Assembly (NCBI GenBank): GCA_030648155.1
Contig: JAUSIK010000008.1
Span: 62,001-126,000, forward strand
Length of the DNA: 64,000 bases
From: Nanobdellota archaeon
Lineage (GTDB): Archaea > Nanobdellota > Nanobdellia > Pacearchaeales > GW2011-AR1
Direction: 5' to 3'
The notes beneath the pieces were generated by a model. It was not told where the DNA came from. It did no database searches and worked only from the letters and a program-made list of their open reading frames with translations. Of this stretch, positions 9,524 to 19,816 are shown in pieces; positions within the stretch are counted from its first letter, which is position 1; every line of letters starts with the position of its first letter. Both the position numbers and the translations under genes were made by a program.

Positions 9524-12169
9524 TTAATTATAATTTCTCAATATATCCTTAACATCTTCATCAACTTCAGGATCATTTAATATCTCTTCAATTCCAGCTC
9601 CAGCTCCGCCTGCTCCACCAGTGTAAGATTCACAAGTTAATGAATCTAAAGTTGAATCTAACCCCACTCCAGGATATGGTTCTTTAATAACTGCCCCACC
9701 GGAAAACAAAAAGTTCAAAATATATACTCCATCAGAAATATCAACAGAACCATCATCGTTTGCATCTGCTGAATCCATGCAATCTATTGCTCCCTGCCCG
9801 CTGAATAAAACATTTAGTATATTAACTGCATCAGAAATATCAACAGAACCATCACTATTTGAATCCCCTCTTAAAAATTTAATGCCCGAAGACTCAACAC
9901 TTATAGTAATACTCTCTTCATCAGTCAAATATCCGTCGCTAATTTCAAAGATAACCTCAAACACCTTGCCCGCATCATCTTCAGTTGGAGTCCAGCTAAA
10001 TACCCCAGTCTCTACATTAAAACTAACCCCATTCAAAATTTTGTCAGCATTAGTCGCAAATCTTAATTTATCATTATCGCTGTCAGTTCCAGTTAAGCTA
10101 ATTTCTAATTTCTCATTTTCTTTTATAGTCCTATCTCCAACGAAATTAAGTATTGGAGCATTATTATTCTCCAATGGATAAACCGGCATAATCAAAAATG
10201 GAATAAAATTAACTTTTCCTAAAGTTCCGATATCAAAAAAATCAATTATTCTGCCATTAATTCCTATTTCATATTTAGACCCAAACCAATTAGAAAATAC
10301 ATCAATATCCACATTCTGATTATTTTTTAAATCATAATCAGTATTTCTAACGATATCATTATTAGAAATATCATTCCCAGTTGAAGCGCCATCAAAAGCA
10401 ATGCCGTTAGTATTATTTCTAATTGAGTTGCCAATTATCTTTCCTGACTGAAAACTTTTTACAATCATTCCTTGTTTATTGCCCTCTAAAATATTATTAG
10501 ACACTACATTATTAATATTCGATGTCGAAGAATAAATAGAAATTCCCTTATCATAATTTTTTATATTGCATTTATTAATTAATACATTATCAAACCCACC
10601 AAGGTTTGAAATTCCTACACCTACCCTATTTGTCCCAATTAAACTAGCACCATCACAATCAACATTTACATTATTAGCCCCTATTTTAATGCCGGCTGGC
10701 AAATAATATTTGTAAGGGCACAATTTAATATTGCTATTATAAGTTGCTCCATTTTCAGCAATCTGGCATCCTAATGATCCGAATATAGCTTTTGCATCAA
10801 CTCTTGCTGTACTTACACCATTTCCAGCGTCAACAACTTTAGGAGAATGAGTTTTCAAAATATTAACTATTTGATCAACAGTTAAAGAAGGATTTTGCTG
10901 TTTCATCAATGCAATAACTCCAGCAACATGAGGCGTTGCAGCAGAAGTTCCCACTCTAATACTATAACCTCCACCTAAATCAGTAGATTCAATTCTAGAT
11001 CCAGGTGCAAGAAAATCTAAATTAGAGTCACCATTTGAAAAACAAGAGACCATATCAGCATTAGTAACACTATCTGTACAACTTCTTATACAATTCCCAG
11101 ATCCATCCTTTTCGAAACAAAACGTTCTAGATCCAACATTAGCATCATAAACAGACCCTACTGAAATAGCTTTAAGGGTACATGCAGGCTCGCTAATTCC
11201 GTTTTTAACCCCACCATTTCCAGAAGCTATAGTGAAAGGAATATTCAAATCATAGGCTCTATTAATTAAATTAGAAATTTCTGTTTGTGGACAACTTGCA
11301 GAATCAAACGATTGTCCACCAATACTCATAGTAATAATACTTGTTCCCAAATCGTTTATTCTTTGCAAACACCAATCAATACCTGCTTCCATTGCAGAAC
11401 CAGAACATCCAATCTCATTACAAACTCTTACAGCCAATATCCTTGCATCAGGAGCAACACCCTTTAAGGCAGAATTCACAGCAACAATTCCAGCGACATG
11501 AGTTCCATGCCCATCTCCAACATCCATTGGATCTGCATCATTATCAACAAAATCATATCCTCCAATAACTTTATAGTTTGATCCAATTGATCCTCCGAAA
11601 TGTGGATGAGTGTAATCTACTCCTGTATCAATAACGCAAACAACCTGTCCCTTCCCTGTTAATCTCTGTCCATTATACTCTGTATTATGGGCATCATTTC
11701 CATTTATTAATGGAACACTTTCAGCTAGTAATGGCTTATACATCTTATCAGAATAAACTCTCTTAACATTACTATTCATGGCTAATTTATTCAATCCATT
11801 TTTGTTTACTTTTCCTGAAAATCCAGGCACCATTCCATACTTATATTTTAAGCTAAAATCAGTTCCAAGTGTCGATAAAACACCATCTTCCTTAACCTTA
11901 ACTTTATTTTTATAATCGCTTAATTTGCTCTTATCAAATACCTCATCATACAATTCAACAATAACAGAAACATAACTTTCAGTCTTTAATTTAGTTGATA
12001 CTTCAGCTTCAACTTTATTTGAGGATAAATAATAAGTTGAAGAGCTAGTTGGATAAATAGAAGATGAAGGAGTTGGAGAAGGATAAGCGCTTGAAGAATA
12101 TTGGGCCAATACAGCGCTAATGCTAAAAACAACTGCTAGCACCATTATAAATAATATACCTTTATTCAT
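9524..12169 (-). CDS. Secreted S8 (subtilisin-family) serine protease with beta-helix and dockerin-like tail
   Basis: 881 residues. A Sec signal peptide (about 1-22) is followed by an inhibitor I9-like propeptide (about 55-140) and an S8 catalytic domain with the full triad: Asp181 (VIDTGVD), His221 (GHGTHVAG) and Ser409 (GTSAATPHVAG). Then come beta-helix-like N/I/G repeats (about 470-650), an Ig/cadherin-like domain (about 670-755, ending FSWTPTEDDAG) and a dockerin-like tail from about 762 with GDSNSDGSVDISDA and DANDDGSVDISDG. The enzyme probably digests proteins outside the cell or processes surface proteins while docked by its tail. A TATA box (12191-12198 on the + strand) is centred 25.5 bases before the ATG, confirming the start and a leaderless transcript. 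Confidence 0.93.
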   Translation of the reverse strand: MNKGILFIMVLAVVFSISAVLAQYSSSAYPSPTPSSSIYPTSSSTYYLSSNKVEAEVSTKLKTESYVSVIVELYDEVFDKSKLSDYKNKVKVKEDGVLSTLGTDFSLKYKYGMVPGFSGKVNKNGLNKLAMNSNVKRVYSDKMYKPLLAESVPLINGNDAHNTEYNGQRLTGKGQVVCVIDTGVDYTHPHFGGSIGSNYKVIGGYDFVDNDADPMDVGDGHGTHVAGIVAVNSALKGVAPDARILAVRVCNEIGCSGSAMEAGIDWCLQRINDLGTSIITMSIGGQSFDSASCPQTEISNLINRAYDLNIPFTIASGNGGVKNGISEPACTLKAISVGSVYDANVGSRTFCFEKDGSGNCIRSCTDSVTNADMVSCFSNGDSNLDFLAPGSRIESTDLGGGYSIRVGTSAATPHVAGVIALMKQQNPSLTVDQIVNILKTHSPKVVDAGNGVSTARVDAKAIFGSLGCQIAENGATYNSNIKLCPYKYYLPAGIKIGANNVNVDCDGASLIGTNRVGVGISNLGGFDNVLINKCNIKNYDKGISIYSSTSNINNVVSNNILEGNKQGMIVKSFQSGKIIGNSIRNNTNGIAFDGASTGNDISNNDIVRNTDYDLKNNQNVDIDVFSNWFGSKYEIGINGRIIDFFDIGTLGKVNFIPFLIMPVYPLENNNAPILNFVGDRTIKENEKLEISLTGTDSDNDKLRFATNADKILNGVSFNVETGVFSWTPTEDDAGKVFEVIFEISDGYLTDEESITISVESSGIKFLRGDSNSDGSVDISDAVNILNVLFSGQGAIDCMDSADANDDGSVDISDGVYILNFLFSGGAVIKEPYPGVGLDSTLDSLTCESYTGGAGGAGAGIEEILNDPEVDEDVKDILRNYN

Positions 12170-12223
12170 GTATTTTCCTGTATTTCATCGTTTAAAAACT
12201 TTTCTGTTAACACTGTCCAGTCA

Positions 12224-14374
12224 TTACAATCCCTTTGTAAGTTCCACACTGTTAACGATAATACTGCATTCATTAGGCGAAGGTACATTATTATATAAGT
12301 CTCCGCACTTTATATAGTATATGGAATTAGCTTTCCATTCTACAAAATGATTTCTCTTTAAAGAAGGATTGCTGTAAATCATTGGCAAGCCTTCATTAAA
12401 CTCATAATTACAGCTCTTCAAATCATATACACATTGCGCGTCTTCATCGGTTACAACTTTAAGCCCCTCTTCCTTATATGCCCTAGTAACCTTAGGGGTC
12501 TGCTTATCTACAAAAATACTAAACTCTGTATTGCTATCTGCAGAATTTCCTCCAAAGTCAATGCATCTCACAAAATACTTGTAATTCCCACTAATCAAGT
12601 CTAATTTCTGCCTATGTTCAAAACTGTTGCTCTCAAACATCGCTATGTAACTATCAGGCAATCCTGTTGCTGAGAAGTAGCATAATGATTTGCCTTCTTC
12701 AGCACCATCGTCAGTCTTTATACTCAAATCAACTACAACCGTATCAGTGCTTCCAAAAATAGTTCCATTTGGCTCAACATTTAATATATTCAAAGGTTGA
12801 GATCCCTTCAAAAGCAACTCATAACTTTGAGTATTAACATTTCTTTCACTTTCTGCTTTTGAAGGCTGGTCTTTGCATCTGAAATAAAATTTATTTGTTT
12901 CTTGGTTTTTAACTCCAGTAAGATTCCCCGAACATACATAATTCAAATCAGCATTAATTTGATAAATTTCAGTGCCACACTGCATGCTATTTTCCATATC
13001 ATCATAATTCTTGCTGTCTCTGCTCCATTTACATTCAGCTGGCTCATTTACATATAATTCAATTGGAACATTATCTGCATTATGCCTTACAAACCCTCCT
13101 GAATTTATGCTAGTGCCCTCAATTAAAGGGGGAGTTGTATCAGGACTCTTGTCGACGCAGAAATTAAATACAAATTTATCCTCATTCACATTATCATTCG
13201 CATCTCTGCATTGTACATACAAGCTAAAGAATCCGTCATTCTCTAATTCTGGAGCTAAATCAGCACTTAATTCTCCAGTTTCTGGAGAAGGTAATTTCAT
13301 TTTTTGAGTGTGATTATATCTATGATAATTACTCCCTCCAAAATAAAATTGCATCTGGTCAAATGTTTTATTTGGGCTGTAATCTAATTTGCATTGAGCA
13401 GGTTCATTTAGTATAACTCCAAATTCTAGAGGAGTGAATGCCTGTATGCATCCATCTTTAGCCCCTACTCGTGTTATCTTTACACCTCTATTTGGAGGCC
13501 TTATAGTAGTATCGGGAACATAACTTAATCCAGAAGGTTTTAAAGCCTCTCCCCAAGGGCTTATCGTCGGAGAATTAACATCTCTAGGATTTACCCATGC
13601 GCATCTTTCCTCATTTGTTCCAGTATTAAGCAGTTGGCATGCCTGTCCTAAACTTCTGCATCTGTATTCACTGCAAGGCCTAAATGAATCTTTGTTGCAC
13701 TCCTCACATTTTTCTCCTCCAATAGGCGGCTCAAACGGCAAACATTGGAAAGAAACAAGTTTCTTCTTTTCTTTTTTGTATAGTGCTACGAAAATAGCGA
13801 ATGCTACTATAGCCCCAACTCCTAATCCGGTCCATCCTGCTCCTGAAAATACTCCAGTATCTACGACAGTTTGTGATTTAAGTGCCAATCCATAAGCTGC
13901 CTTCCCTGCCACGATTCCCGCACCTAAAGAAACACTAAGAGCATTAGTTATTTCAGGATCAAGGCCAGCTAAATTACCCACTAATTGCACTATACCCACA
14001 ACAGCAATTGCCCAAACAAGACCCTCGACTAAATTTACTGTAAAAAATCCATTGACGGGTGTACCTGTTAATGGAATTTTATAATTATAAGTATCTCCTG
14101 TAATAGAGGGTAGAGTTGTTCCTGATCCTACAGAAGGACCCTCCCCTTTTTTCCAAAAATCAAATTCATTAAGAAACTCCTCATTTAAGCCTGCATCACT
14201 AGGCACCTGCAAGTTGCTTGTTGCTGGTTCAGAGTTAAACTGATCATATTCTCCTATTCCACTAACCATTCCCGCATTCATCACAAAAGCCACAGCAAAA
14301 CTCATCGACAAAAATAATATTATTTCAAAACTACAAATACTTTTAATAATTTTACTTTTCCCTCTTTTAATCAT
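12224..14374 (-). CDS. Membrane protein with Cys-rich segment and Ig-like repeats
   Basis: 716 residues. An N-terminal hydrophobic segment (about 15-38) is followed by two more hydrophobic stretches (about 110-140 and 175-197), the last ending in KKEKKK, so the N-terminal part is probably in the membrane. A Cys-rich segment (about 205-255: C-x-x-C, PCSEYRC) follows. The rest is repeated beta-sandwich-like domains, each with a motif like NEPAQCK or NEPAECKW and closing with xxYVQCRD or xxFRCKD. These resemble Ig-like domains of archaeal surface proteins. It is probably a surface or cell-envelope protein; I do not recognise an enzyme. The TATA box at about 14397-14404 fits the ATG at 14374. Confidence 0.83.
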   Translation of the reverse strand: MIKRGKSKIIKSICSFEIILFLSMSFAVAFVMNAGMVSGIGEYDQFNSEPATSNLQVPSDAGLNEEFLNEFDFWKKGEGPSVGSGTTLPSITGDTYNYKIPLTGTPVNGFFTVNLVEGLVWAIAVVGIVQLVGNLAGLDPEITNALSVSLGAGIVAGKAAYGLALKSQTVVDTGVFSGAGWTGLGVGAIVAFAIFVALYKKEKKKLVSFQCLPFEPPIGGEKCEECNKDSFRPCSEYRCRSLGQACQLLNTGTNEERCAWVNPRDVNSPTISPWGEALKPSGLSYVPDTTIRPPNRGVKITRVGAKDGCIQAFTPLEFGVILNEPAQCKLDYSPNKTFDQMQFYFGGSNYHRYNHTQKMKLPSPETGELSADLAPELENDGFFSLYVQCRDANDNVNEDKFVFNFCVDKSPDTTPPLIEGTSINSGGFVRHNADNVPIELYVNEPAECKWSRDSKNYDDMENSMQCGTEIYQINADLNYVCSGNLTGVKNQETNKFYFRCKDQPSKAESERNVNTQSYELLLKGSQPLNILNVEPNGTIFGSTDTVVVDLSIKTDDGAEEGKSLCYFSATGLPDSYIAMFESNSFEHRQKLDLISGNYKYFVRCIDFGGNSADSNTEFSIFVDKQTPKVTRAYKEEGLKVVTDEDAQCVYDLKSCNYEFNEGLPMIYSNPSLKRNHFVEWKANSIYYIKCGDLYNNVPSPNECSIIVNSVELTKGL

Positions 14375-14418
14375 TGCACTACAAAAGAAAGGTTATTTAT
14401 AAATATTCTTAAAACAAA

Positions 14419-15294
14419 TTATTCTTTCTTTACAACTTCATTATTAACAACTTCAAATTTCAATTGAGCATACCTATTCCCATCGCCTTTGACTCTCTCG
14501 TAACTTTTGTAAGGAGAATAAAGTTCAGCAGTATACTTTCCAGATTTTAATGATCCTACAGAATACTCTCTATTTATTCCATAGTTGTCGTTTTTGACTT
14601 GATCAATAATTTTTCCTTTTTCATCATACAATCTATAAGACAACCCCTTTAAATGTTGAATATGCGCCCCGAAAATAACAGTTATCTTTTCGTCATTTGA
14701 AAATTTATTTTTTCTTCCTACTATTTCACTGCTAAAATCTTCCAAATCTTCAGGTCTATCCACATTTACCACATAATCTCCATTTTCATCAATCCATTCA
14801 TTACATGTACAAATAACAAAATATCCTATATTTGGGTCAAAAATAATATTCTTATTTCCTACCTTCATAGAATCTGACCGTGGAAACGATTCGTTCAAGC
14901 TTCTTTCAAGCCTCATTTTATTTTTTCTGTCTTGGTCAACAGCATAAGGACCTATCCCATATTTTTTAAAAAGGCGATCATTATTTCCTAGTCTTTTTTC
15001 TTCAGATAATTTGGGATCTTCATATTCTTGGACAGGGTTTGTGGGTTGCACATTCACTATAACTTCACTTTTTCCTTCCCGTGCAACGTCATAATCTCTC
15101 ATAATCTCCGAAGTCAAACCCATAACAGCAGCTTTTTGAGGATTTGGTTCAAAAATAGATCCATAACCTAAACTCAGCATTAACATTCTTTCGTCTGCTT
15201 TTTGTTGTTCATCAGGAGTTAAAGGAGCACAACTAGATAAAAGACTGCTTAATCCTGCAATTGTCAAATACTTTAATAATCCCATTTTATTCAA
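14419..15294 (-). CDS. Putative lipoprotein with C-terminal Ig-like domain
   Basis: 291 residues. A short hydrophobic N-terminus ends in the lipobox-like LLSSC (Cys22), so lipid anchoring outside the membrane is likely. The middle is polar. The C-terminal ~130 residues (FVICTCNEW ... GKYTAELYSP) align by eye with the C-terminal domain of the upstream protein (15287), suggesting a duplicated pair. Its start overlaps the end of that gene by 8 bases, so the two form an operon. Function unknown. Confidence 0.78.
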   Translation of the reverse strand: MNKMGLLKYLTIAGLSSLLSSCAPLTPDEQQKADERMLMLSLGYGSIFEPNPQKAAVMGLTSEIMRDYDVAREGKSEVIVNVQPTNPVQEYEDPKLSEEKRLGNNDRLFKKYGIGPYAVDQDRKNKMRLERSLNESFPRSDSMKVGNKNIIFDPNIGYFVICTCNEWIDENGDYVVNVDRPEDLEDFSSEIVGRKNKFSNDEKITVIFGAHIQHLKGLSYRLYDEKGKIIDQVKNDNYGINREYSVGSLKSGKYTAELYSPYKSYERVKGDGNRYAQLKFEVVNNEVVKKE

Positions 15295-15994
15295 CCACCT
15301 TTATATCAAGCATATCTATTAATTTCCCGTTAGATGTCCATACAGCTCGATAATCTCCAGGAGATAAAGTTTCTACTTCTCCATTTATTTGAATTCCACT
15401 CTCTCTTATTTTTTTTAATTCTTCTTCAGGTAAATTATATATCCCATTAATACGCGACTTAGAATGGCTAAAGCTTTCAAGTACCGTTCCATTTTTGTTC
15501 AGTAATTCGTATTTTACAGTAGACAAATTATTACCAAAAAATAACAATCCCAACTCAATTCTTTCTCCTTTAGAAAATACTTTTTTAATACCACTAAAAT
15601 CAGTAGGGTAATCATAAGCCCCATTATTATTAAAGTCACGATCATAATTATAAGCTATAACTACAAACTGTCCGAAGTCGGGACTAGTTTTAATTGGAGG
15701 ATATTGTATAGTTAAATCTTCTTTCCTAGTAGAAACTGCCTCCTGACTTTTATTACCTCTATTTCTTTGAGCGCTCTTTTGATTATTGTGGTTATTTTGG
15801 TTATTTTGAGTATTTCCACCTTGATTTGAATTTTCATCTATTCCTGGAAATCCTAAAATATCTCTGAATAAAAAATTACTATGTTGCTGTGGAGTTCCAG
15901 TAGCAAGACAACCACTCGCATACATCCCGCTTCCTAAAGCTCCCGCTAAAAATAATTTCCTTCCCCCATTCTTTATCTTTTCTATTAATCCCAT
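15287..15994 (-). CDS. Putative lipoprotein, paralogue of the downstream gene
   Basis: About 235 residues. I start at the ATG at 15994, not three codons earlier, because the TATA box (TATTTAAA, 16016-16023) lies 25.5 bases before it. The N-terminus has a basic part, a hydrophobic stretch and a lipobox-like YASGC (Cys29). A low-complexity N/Q/H stretch (about 55-80) acts as a linker, followed by a beta-rich domain containing FVVIAYNYD and SPGDYRAVW that resembles the C-terminal domain of the next gene. It is probably a lipid-anchored surface protein encoded in an operon with it. No enzymatic motif is visible. Confidence 0.78.
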   Translation of the reverse strand: MGLIEKIKNGGRKLFLAGALGSGMYASGCLATGTPQQHSNFLFRDILGFPGIDENSNQGGNTQNNQNNHNNQKSAQRNRGNKSQEAVSTRKEDLTIQYPPIKTSPDFGQFVVIAYNYDRDFNNNGAYDYPTDFSGIKKVFSKGERIELGLLFFGNNLSTVKYELLNKNGTVLESFSHSKSRINGIYNLPEEELKKIRESGIQINGEVETLSPGDYRAVWTSNGKLIDMLDIKVVE

Positions 15995-16075
15995 AAAATA
16001 CATAAAAAACGAGATTATTTAAACCTTACGTTTTGTCACTACTATTCAAAAGTTATAATTATTTTTCAAAACAAT

Positions 16076-18961
16076 TTAACGTTGATTTCCAAAGTTCCCT
16101 TGATAACCATAACCACCAGCTCCCTGCTGATTAACAGGATAAGTTGGCCCTCGACTATTTGGCTTATCATTATGGACTTCCTGATTAGTCTTTAGTACAT
16201 AATAAATAATTACTATAATCACTGCAATCAATATTACCAACACAGATATCATCAGGATATAAGCAATAGTCCGTTTACTGCTAGCCCCTCCAACATTATT
16301 CTTAATGCTAGTCTGATCAAGTCCAGCAATTAAAGAAGCACCGCTAGTTTTAACATCCTTTGCACCCAAATACACTTTGGTACTTCCTAGAAGAACACTT
16401 ACAATTTTTCCTTTTTCAATAGTATAAGTTCCGCTTCCAATATTTACACTTACTTCCTCGCCATCCACCTCAATTGTTGCCTCATAGTCCTGCCCATTTA
16501 CATTCAATATAATTTTTTCACCATCTTTTACAGAAATGGAAGTTGCATTATCAACTAATGAAACTCTTTGCAGGTCAGCCGTATTATCATCTCCAGGTGT
16601 ATTACTAGGAGGATTTTGCTGTTGAGGGGTTGTTGAGTTAATTCTAGTATTATTAATTGGATTATTTGATCCTGTAACAGGATCAGTCTGATTAGCCGTA
16701 ATACAAGAGCTATCACTGGTGTCAATATAAAACCCAACTGTACTGCTGGCTGTACGTCCTGCTTTATCCACCGCATATAACGTTAAATTCAAAACTTTTT
16801 TCTCATACATAGAATTTATACTCGCTGATGTAGATTCACAAGATGAAACGTTTGTATCTGAAATAATAGTGTCCGTAGCATTTTTAATATTATAATAACA
16901 ATAATCTTTATTAGCCTCATTAATATTATACCTTAAATTAATTGATCTTGAACAACTAATACTTGAAGGATAAACTAATGGGCTGGTAATATTAATAACT
17001 GGATCGATAGTATCTATTCCAAATGTAAAGTTTCTGAATGCAAAATTTTGCTTGCCCTCATTATCAATACATAAAACATTCCAAATATATGCCCTTTCAG
17101 TCAAATTCATTGGTTCAAAATTATTTTGAACATCTTCCAGTATGGTATTGTCAGTTTGATTCACGCCGTAAGTTCCATTAAAGTCCCCATACAATGAACA
17201 ACTTACAATATTACCATCATCACTAGGCACATACCTTAAAGTTACATCATTTTTATTATTTAAAAAGAAATTATCTTCAGGAGAAGTTAGTAAGATTGAT
17301 GGAGATCCAAGATTTATTTGAAAGGTCACACTTGCATTGGAATTTAATCCATTAACATCGCTTGCGAATAAATAAAGAGTGTGAATCCCGCCAGAAATAT
17401 TAAAGTGAGTATTTAAATTGCAATTTGCAGAAATGTTGGCCCCATTATCAAAATTATATTTGCATTCATTGAGTCCAGCACTACTACTAACACTATAATT
17501 CAACTCTAAACTATCATTATAGCCATAGGATTGAGGAACAGGAGCTTGAATTGTTATAACTGGAGCTTCCAAAGGAGGATTATTCCCAGAAGAAGTTAAT
17601 TGTTTATTTACTATTATATTTCCATCTGCAAAATTAATGGTTTCTATTGAACTATCAAACCCTGTCTTTGAATATTCAATATTATAATCAGTATAATAAG
17701 TTGGATTTCCTCCATTTACTCTAACAAATTCTAGCAAGTTTTGAGTTGAAATTTTTCCATCCGCACCTGTAACTAAATTAAATACCTCACTTCCTAAAAA
17801 ACTTGTTCCCTTAACTGAAACGCCCTCAATAGGTTGTGCAGAACTATCGACAACAGTAGTATCAAATTTCCAATATACTATCATTGTTCCGTTGCCAGTA
17901 TTCCATACAACATCTGAAAATCTTTTAATGAGGTTTGAATCTAAATATCCACTATCAATAAATACCCAGGTTCCCCATTTTGATTGATCACTAACCTCTA
18001 TATCCTTGCTACCTGTACCAAGTGCCTCAATAAAAGTGTTAGAAATAGTAAAATCATGTTGAACACTTCCCACAATTAAACTTCTTGCTCCATCTCCAAA
18101 ACTAGCAAATATATCGTTATTAAAATTATTTCCAGCACTATTTCCACCTAACATCCTTAGTGCATCTCCATCACTTCCAAATGTTCTAACAATTGTATTA
18201 TCAATTTGATTGAAAGAACTATCCTGCAATTGAATACCATGCCCATTAGTATTAGATCCAATAACTAGATTATTATTAATTGAATTAAAACTGCTTCCTG
18301 CCACAAGGTAAATTCCTCTTGTTGTCTTTATAGGATCTCCTGACTCAAAAGTAGAAATATTGTTTCCGCTAATAATTCCATCACTTGCAGAATTAAACTG
18401 AATCCCATTTCCGCTTGCATTAATTATACTATTATATACAAATGTAAAATCGGATCTCTCCGCTATTACTCCAGCATCATTATATGTCTTTATTCCCAAA
18501 TTTTCAATTAAAGTATTATTAGCATCTCGAATATAAACTCCAAATTCTCCAGTTCCTCCAACAGTCCCATCACCCATTTTTAAATCCTTAACTACAGTGT
18601 TGTTTGCACCATCAATGAAAACACCATGCCTATTATTACTCCCTCCATTGCTAAACACAATGCTATGCCCTTGCCCATTTAAAACAATATTATTTGCACT
18701 TATAGTAAAACAATGATCATTGCTCGCAGGAGGATCAATATCTAGTAAATATTCCGTATCTGCCTGGCTTAAAACTCCGCAATCACTAATAGTTATAGTA
18801 TTAGTTGGGGCAAAACTTATTTCTTTTAAAATAAATTCCCCTACAAAAAAACTTCCTAAAATAATAAATAATGCTGAAAAAAATACAAGAAAAAATATTA
18901 ATAAATTTAATTTAGATTTAGCCCTGCTAGAATTTACCCTCACTCTCTTTTTTACTTTCAT
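16076..18961 (-). CDS. Membrane-anchored beta-helix surface protein
   Basis: 961 residues. A basic N-terminus and one membrane segment (about 20-45) precede a NosD-like right-handed beta-helix (about 60-320: ANNIVLNGQGHSI, GVYIRDANNTLIENL). A transthyretin/CNA-B-like domain (about 350-430) and two or more Ig-like domains with Cys (about 440-720) follow. A Ser/Thr/Asn/Pro linker and a small domain lead to a second membrane segment (about 895-920) and a Gly/Tyr/Gln-rich cytoplasmic end. Both ends therefore seem to sit in the membrane with the ectodomain outside. The architecture is close to the giant protein at 1-4184. A GAGGT Shine-Dalgarno-like sequence lies just before the ATG. Confidence 0.87.
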   Translation of the reverse strand: MKVKKRVRVNSSRAKSKLNLLIFFLVFFSALFIILGSFFVGEFILKEISFAPTNTITISDCGVLSQADTEYLLDIDPPASNDHCFTISANNIVLNGQGHSIVFSNGGSNNRHGVFIDGANNTVVKDLKMGDGTVGGTGEFGVYIRDANNTLIENLGIKTYNDAGVIAERSDFTFVYNSIINASGNGIQFNSASDGIISGNNISTFESGDPIKTTRGIYLVAGSSFNSINNNLVIGSNTNGHGIQLQDSSFNQIDNTIVRTFGSDGDALRMLGGNSAGNNFNNDIFASFGDGARSLIVGSVQHDFTISNTFIEALGTGSKDIEVSDQSKWGTWVFIDSGYLDSNLIKRFSDVVWNTGNGTMIVYWKFDTTVVDSSAQPIEGVSVKGTSFLGSEVFNLVTGADGKISTQNLLEFVRVNGGNPTYYTDYNIEYSKTGFDSSIETINFADGNIIVNKQLTSSGNNPPLEAPVITIQAPVPQSYGYNDSLELNYSVSSSAGLNECKYNFDNGANISANCNLNTHFNISGGIHTLYLFASDVNGLNSNASVTFQINLGSPSILLTSPEDNFFLNNKNDVTLRYVPSDDGNIVSCSLYGDFNGTYGVNQTDNTILEDVQNNFEPMNLTERAYIWNVLCIDNEGKQNFAFRNFTFGIDTIDPVINITSPLVYPSSISCSRSINLRYNINEANKDYCYYNIKNATDTIISDTNVSSCESTSASINSMYEKKVLNLTLYAVDKAGRTASSTVGFYIDTSDSSCITANQTDPVTGSNNPINNTRINSTTPQQQNPPSNTPGDDNTADLQRVSLVDNATSISVKDGEKIILNVNGQDYEATIEVDGEEVSVNIGSGTYTIEKGKIVSVLLGSTKVYLGAKDVKTSGASLIAGLDQTSIKNNVGGASSKRTIAYILMISVLVILIAVIIVIIYYVLKTNQEVHNDKPNSRGPTYPVNQQGAGGYGYQGNFGNQR

Positions 18962-19056
18962 TTTACCTCTTTAGTAATATGATATAATATATCTAATTAT
19001 ACTTTATAAAGATTTAGACTAGCCCGCTATAATACTATACTCTCCTTGAGATCCCC

Positions 19057-19550
19057 TTGTACAAAATAGACCTTAAGAAGATAATTGATGAATTAGCTAA
19101 AAGTCGAAAGGTGGAAACATTTTATTATACTGCTTTATTGGACCCAGAATATAATTTGGATAAATATAAGGAGCATAAAGAAGTTATTGAAGATTTGAAG
19201 AAAATTCCGAACTTTAAAGTAGTCTTGTGTGATATGAGAAAAATCAAAATTAATGGCAAAGTTGAATATGAAGTCAAAGGAGATGATATCTATCTTGCAC
19301 ACGATATGCTAATGGGTGCGTTTGATAACCTATATGATGTTGCAATCGTTATGAGCGGAGATGCCGATTTTATTCCTGTATAAATACATTGAGAAAACGA
19401 TTTAAGAAGAGAATAGGGAATGCTTATTTTAGAAGAACCTCATCTTTCAAATTAAGACAAGCTTGCGATTTTTCTGTAAATATGAATATGCTAATAGGAA
19501 AACTGATAGAAAAAGAGAATAAGAAGCGACCAGCGTCACCCAAAAGATGA
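19057..19550 (+). pseudogene. Broken NYN-domain (LabA/DUF88-like) gene
   Basis: The frame from TTG 19057 to 19383 encodes the middle of a NYN/PIN-like nuclease domain, including MSGDADFIP, then hits TAA. The coding sense continues one frame over (from about 19383: KKRIGNAYFRRTSSFKLRQ, ending TGA 19548-19550), which is the normal C-terminus of this family. The usual N-terminal motif (FIDGxNL) is missing. The gene has therefore lost its N-terminus and carries a frameshift near 19378. The intact family would be a metal-dependent RNase. A second, intact NYN protein lies at 19817. Confidence 0.75.
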
Positions 19551-19566
19551 CGCCTCGCAGTTATGA
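19516..19566 (-). ncRNA. Candidate small hairpin RNA
   Basis: On the minus strand a TATA box (TTTTTATA, 19588-19595) predicts a start near 19566. The following ~45 bases fold into a strong hairpin, GCGTCATC-TTTTG-GGTGACGC with an outer GCGA/TCGC, then a T-rich stretch. It overlaps the end of the broken NYN gene on the other strand. It could instead be that gene's terminator. No RNA family was recognised. Confidence 0.3.
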
Positions 19567-19697
19567 TTATTCTCCATGTTTGAAGTTTATAAAAATTTCG
19601 TGAGAGGGTTGCTAATTCTTGTTTTTTCCTCCGATTGAATATGAAAAGGCTAACTGCCCTGAACGACTTGAATTCTCCTAGACAGTTTCTTTAAATC

Positions 19698-19723
19698 ACT
19701 ATCAATTTGCATTGATAGTTTTT
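19698..19723 (+). terminator. Hairpin followed by T run
   Basis: ACTATCAA-tttgca-TTGATAGT is a perfect 8-bp stem with a 6-base loop, followed directly by TTTT. It could end plus-strand transcription from the NYN remnant. Archaeal termination needs only the T run, so the stem may have another role. Confidence 0.4.
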
Positions 19724-19816
19724 GAGGGAGTCCTTAGTTCCCCAACACCCTCTGGGTTACAAGTTTTACAGAGAGGCCATTAATTATCATAAGGCGATTT
19801 AGATTTAACTAATTTT

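Larger units (their letters stand above)
19384..19816. other. Intergenic stretch between NYN remnants
   Basis: Apart from the tail of the broken NYN gene, the candidate hairpin RNA and the terminator-like hairpin at 19698-19723, no gene is visible here on either strand. Confidence 0.4.

Noticed and set aside
12120..12317. A plus-strand frame across the gap between 12169 and 12224
   Set aside because: It overlaps the TATA box and starts of two real minus-strand genes and has no promoter of its own.
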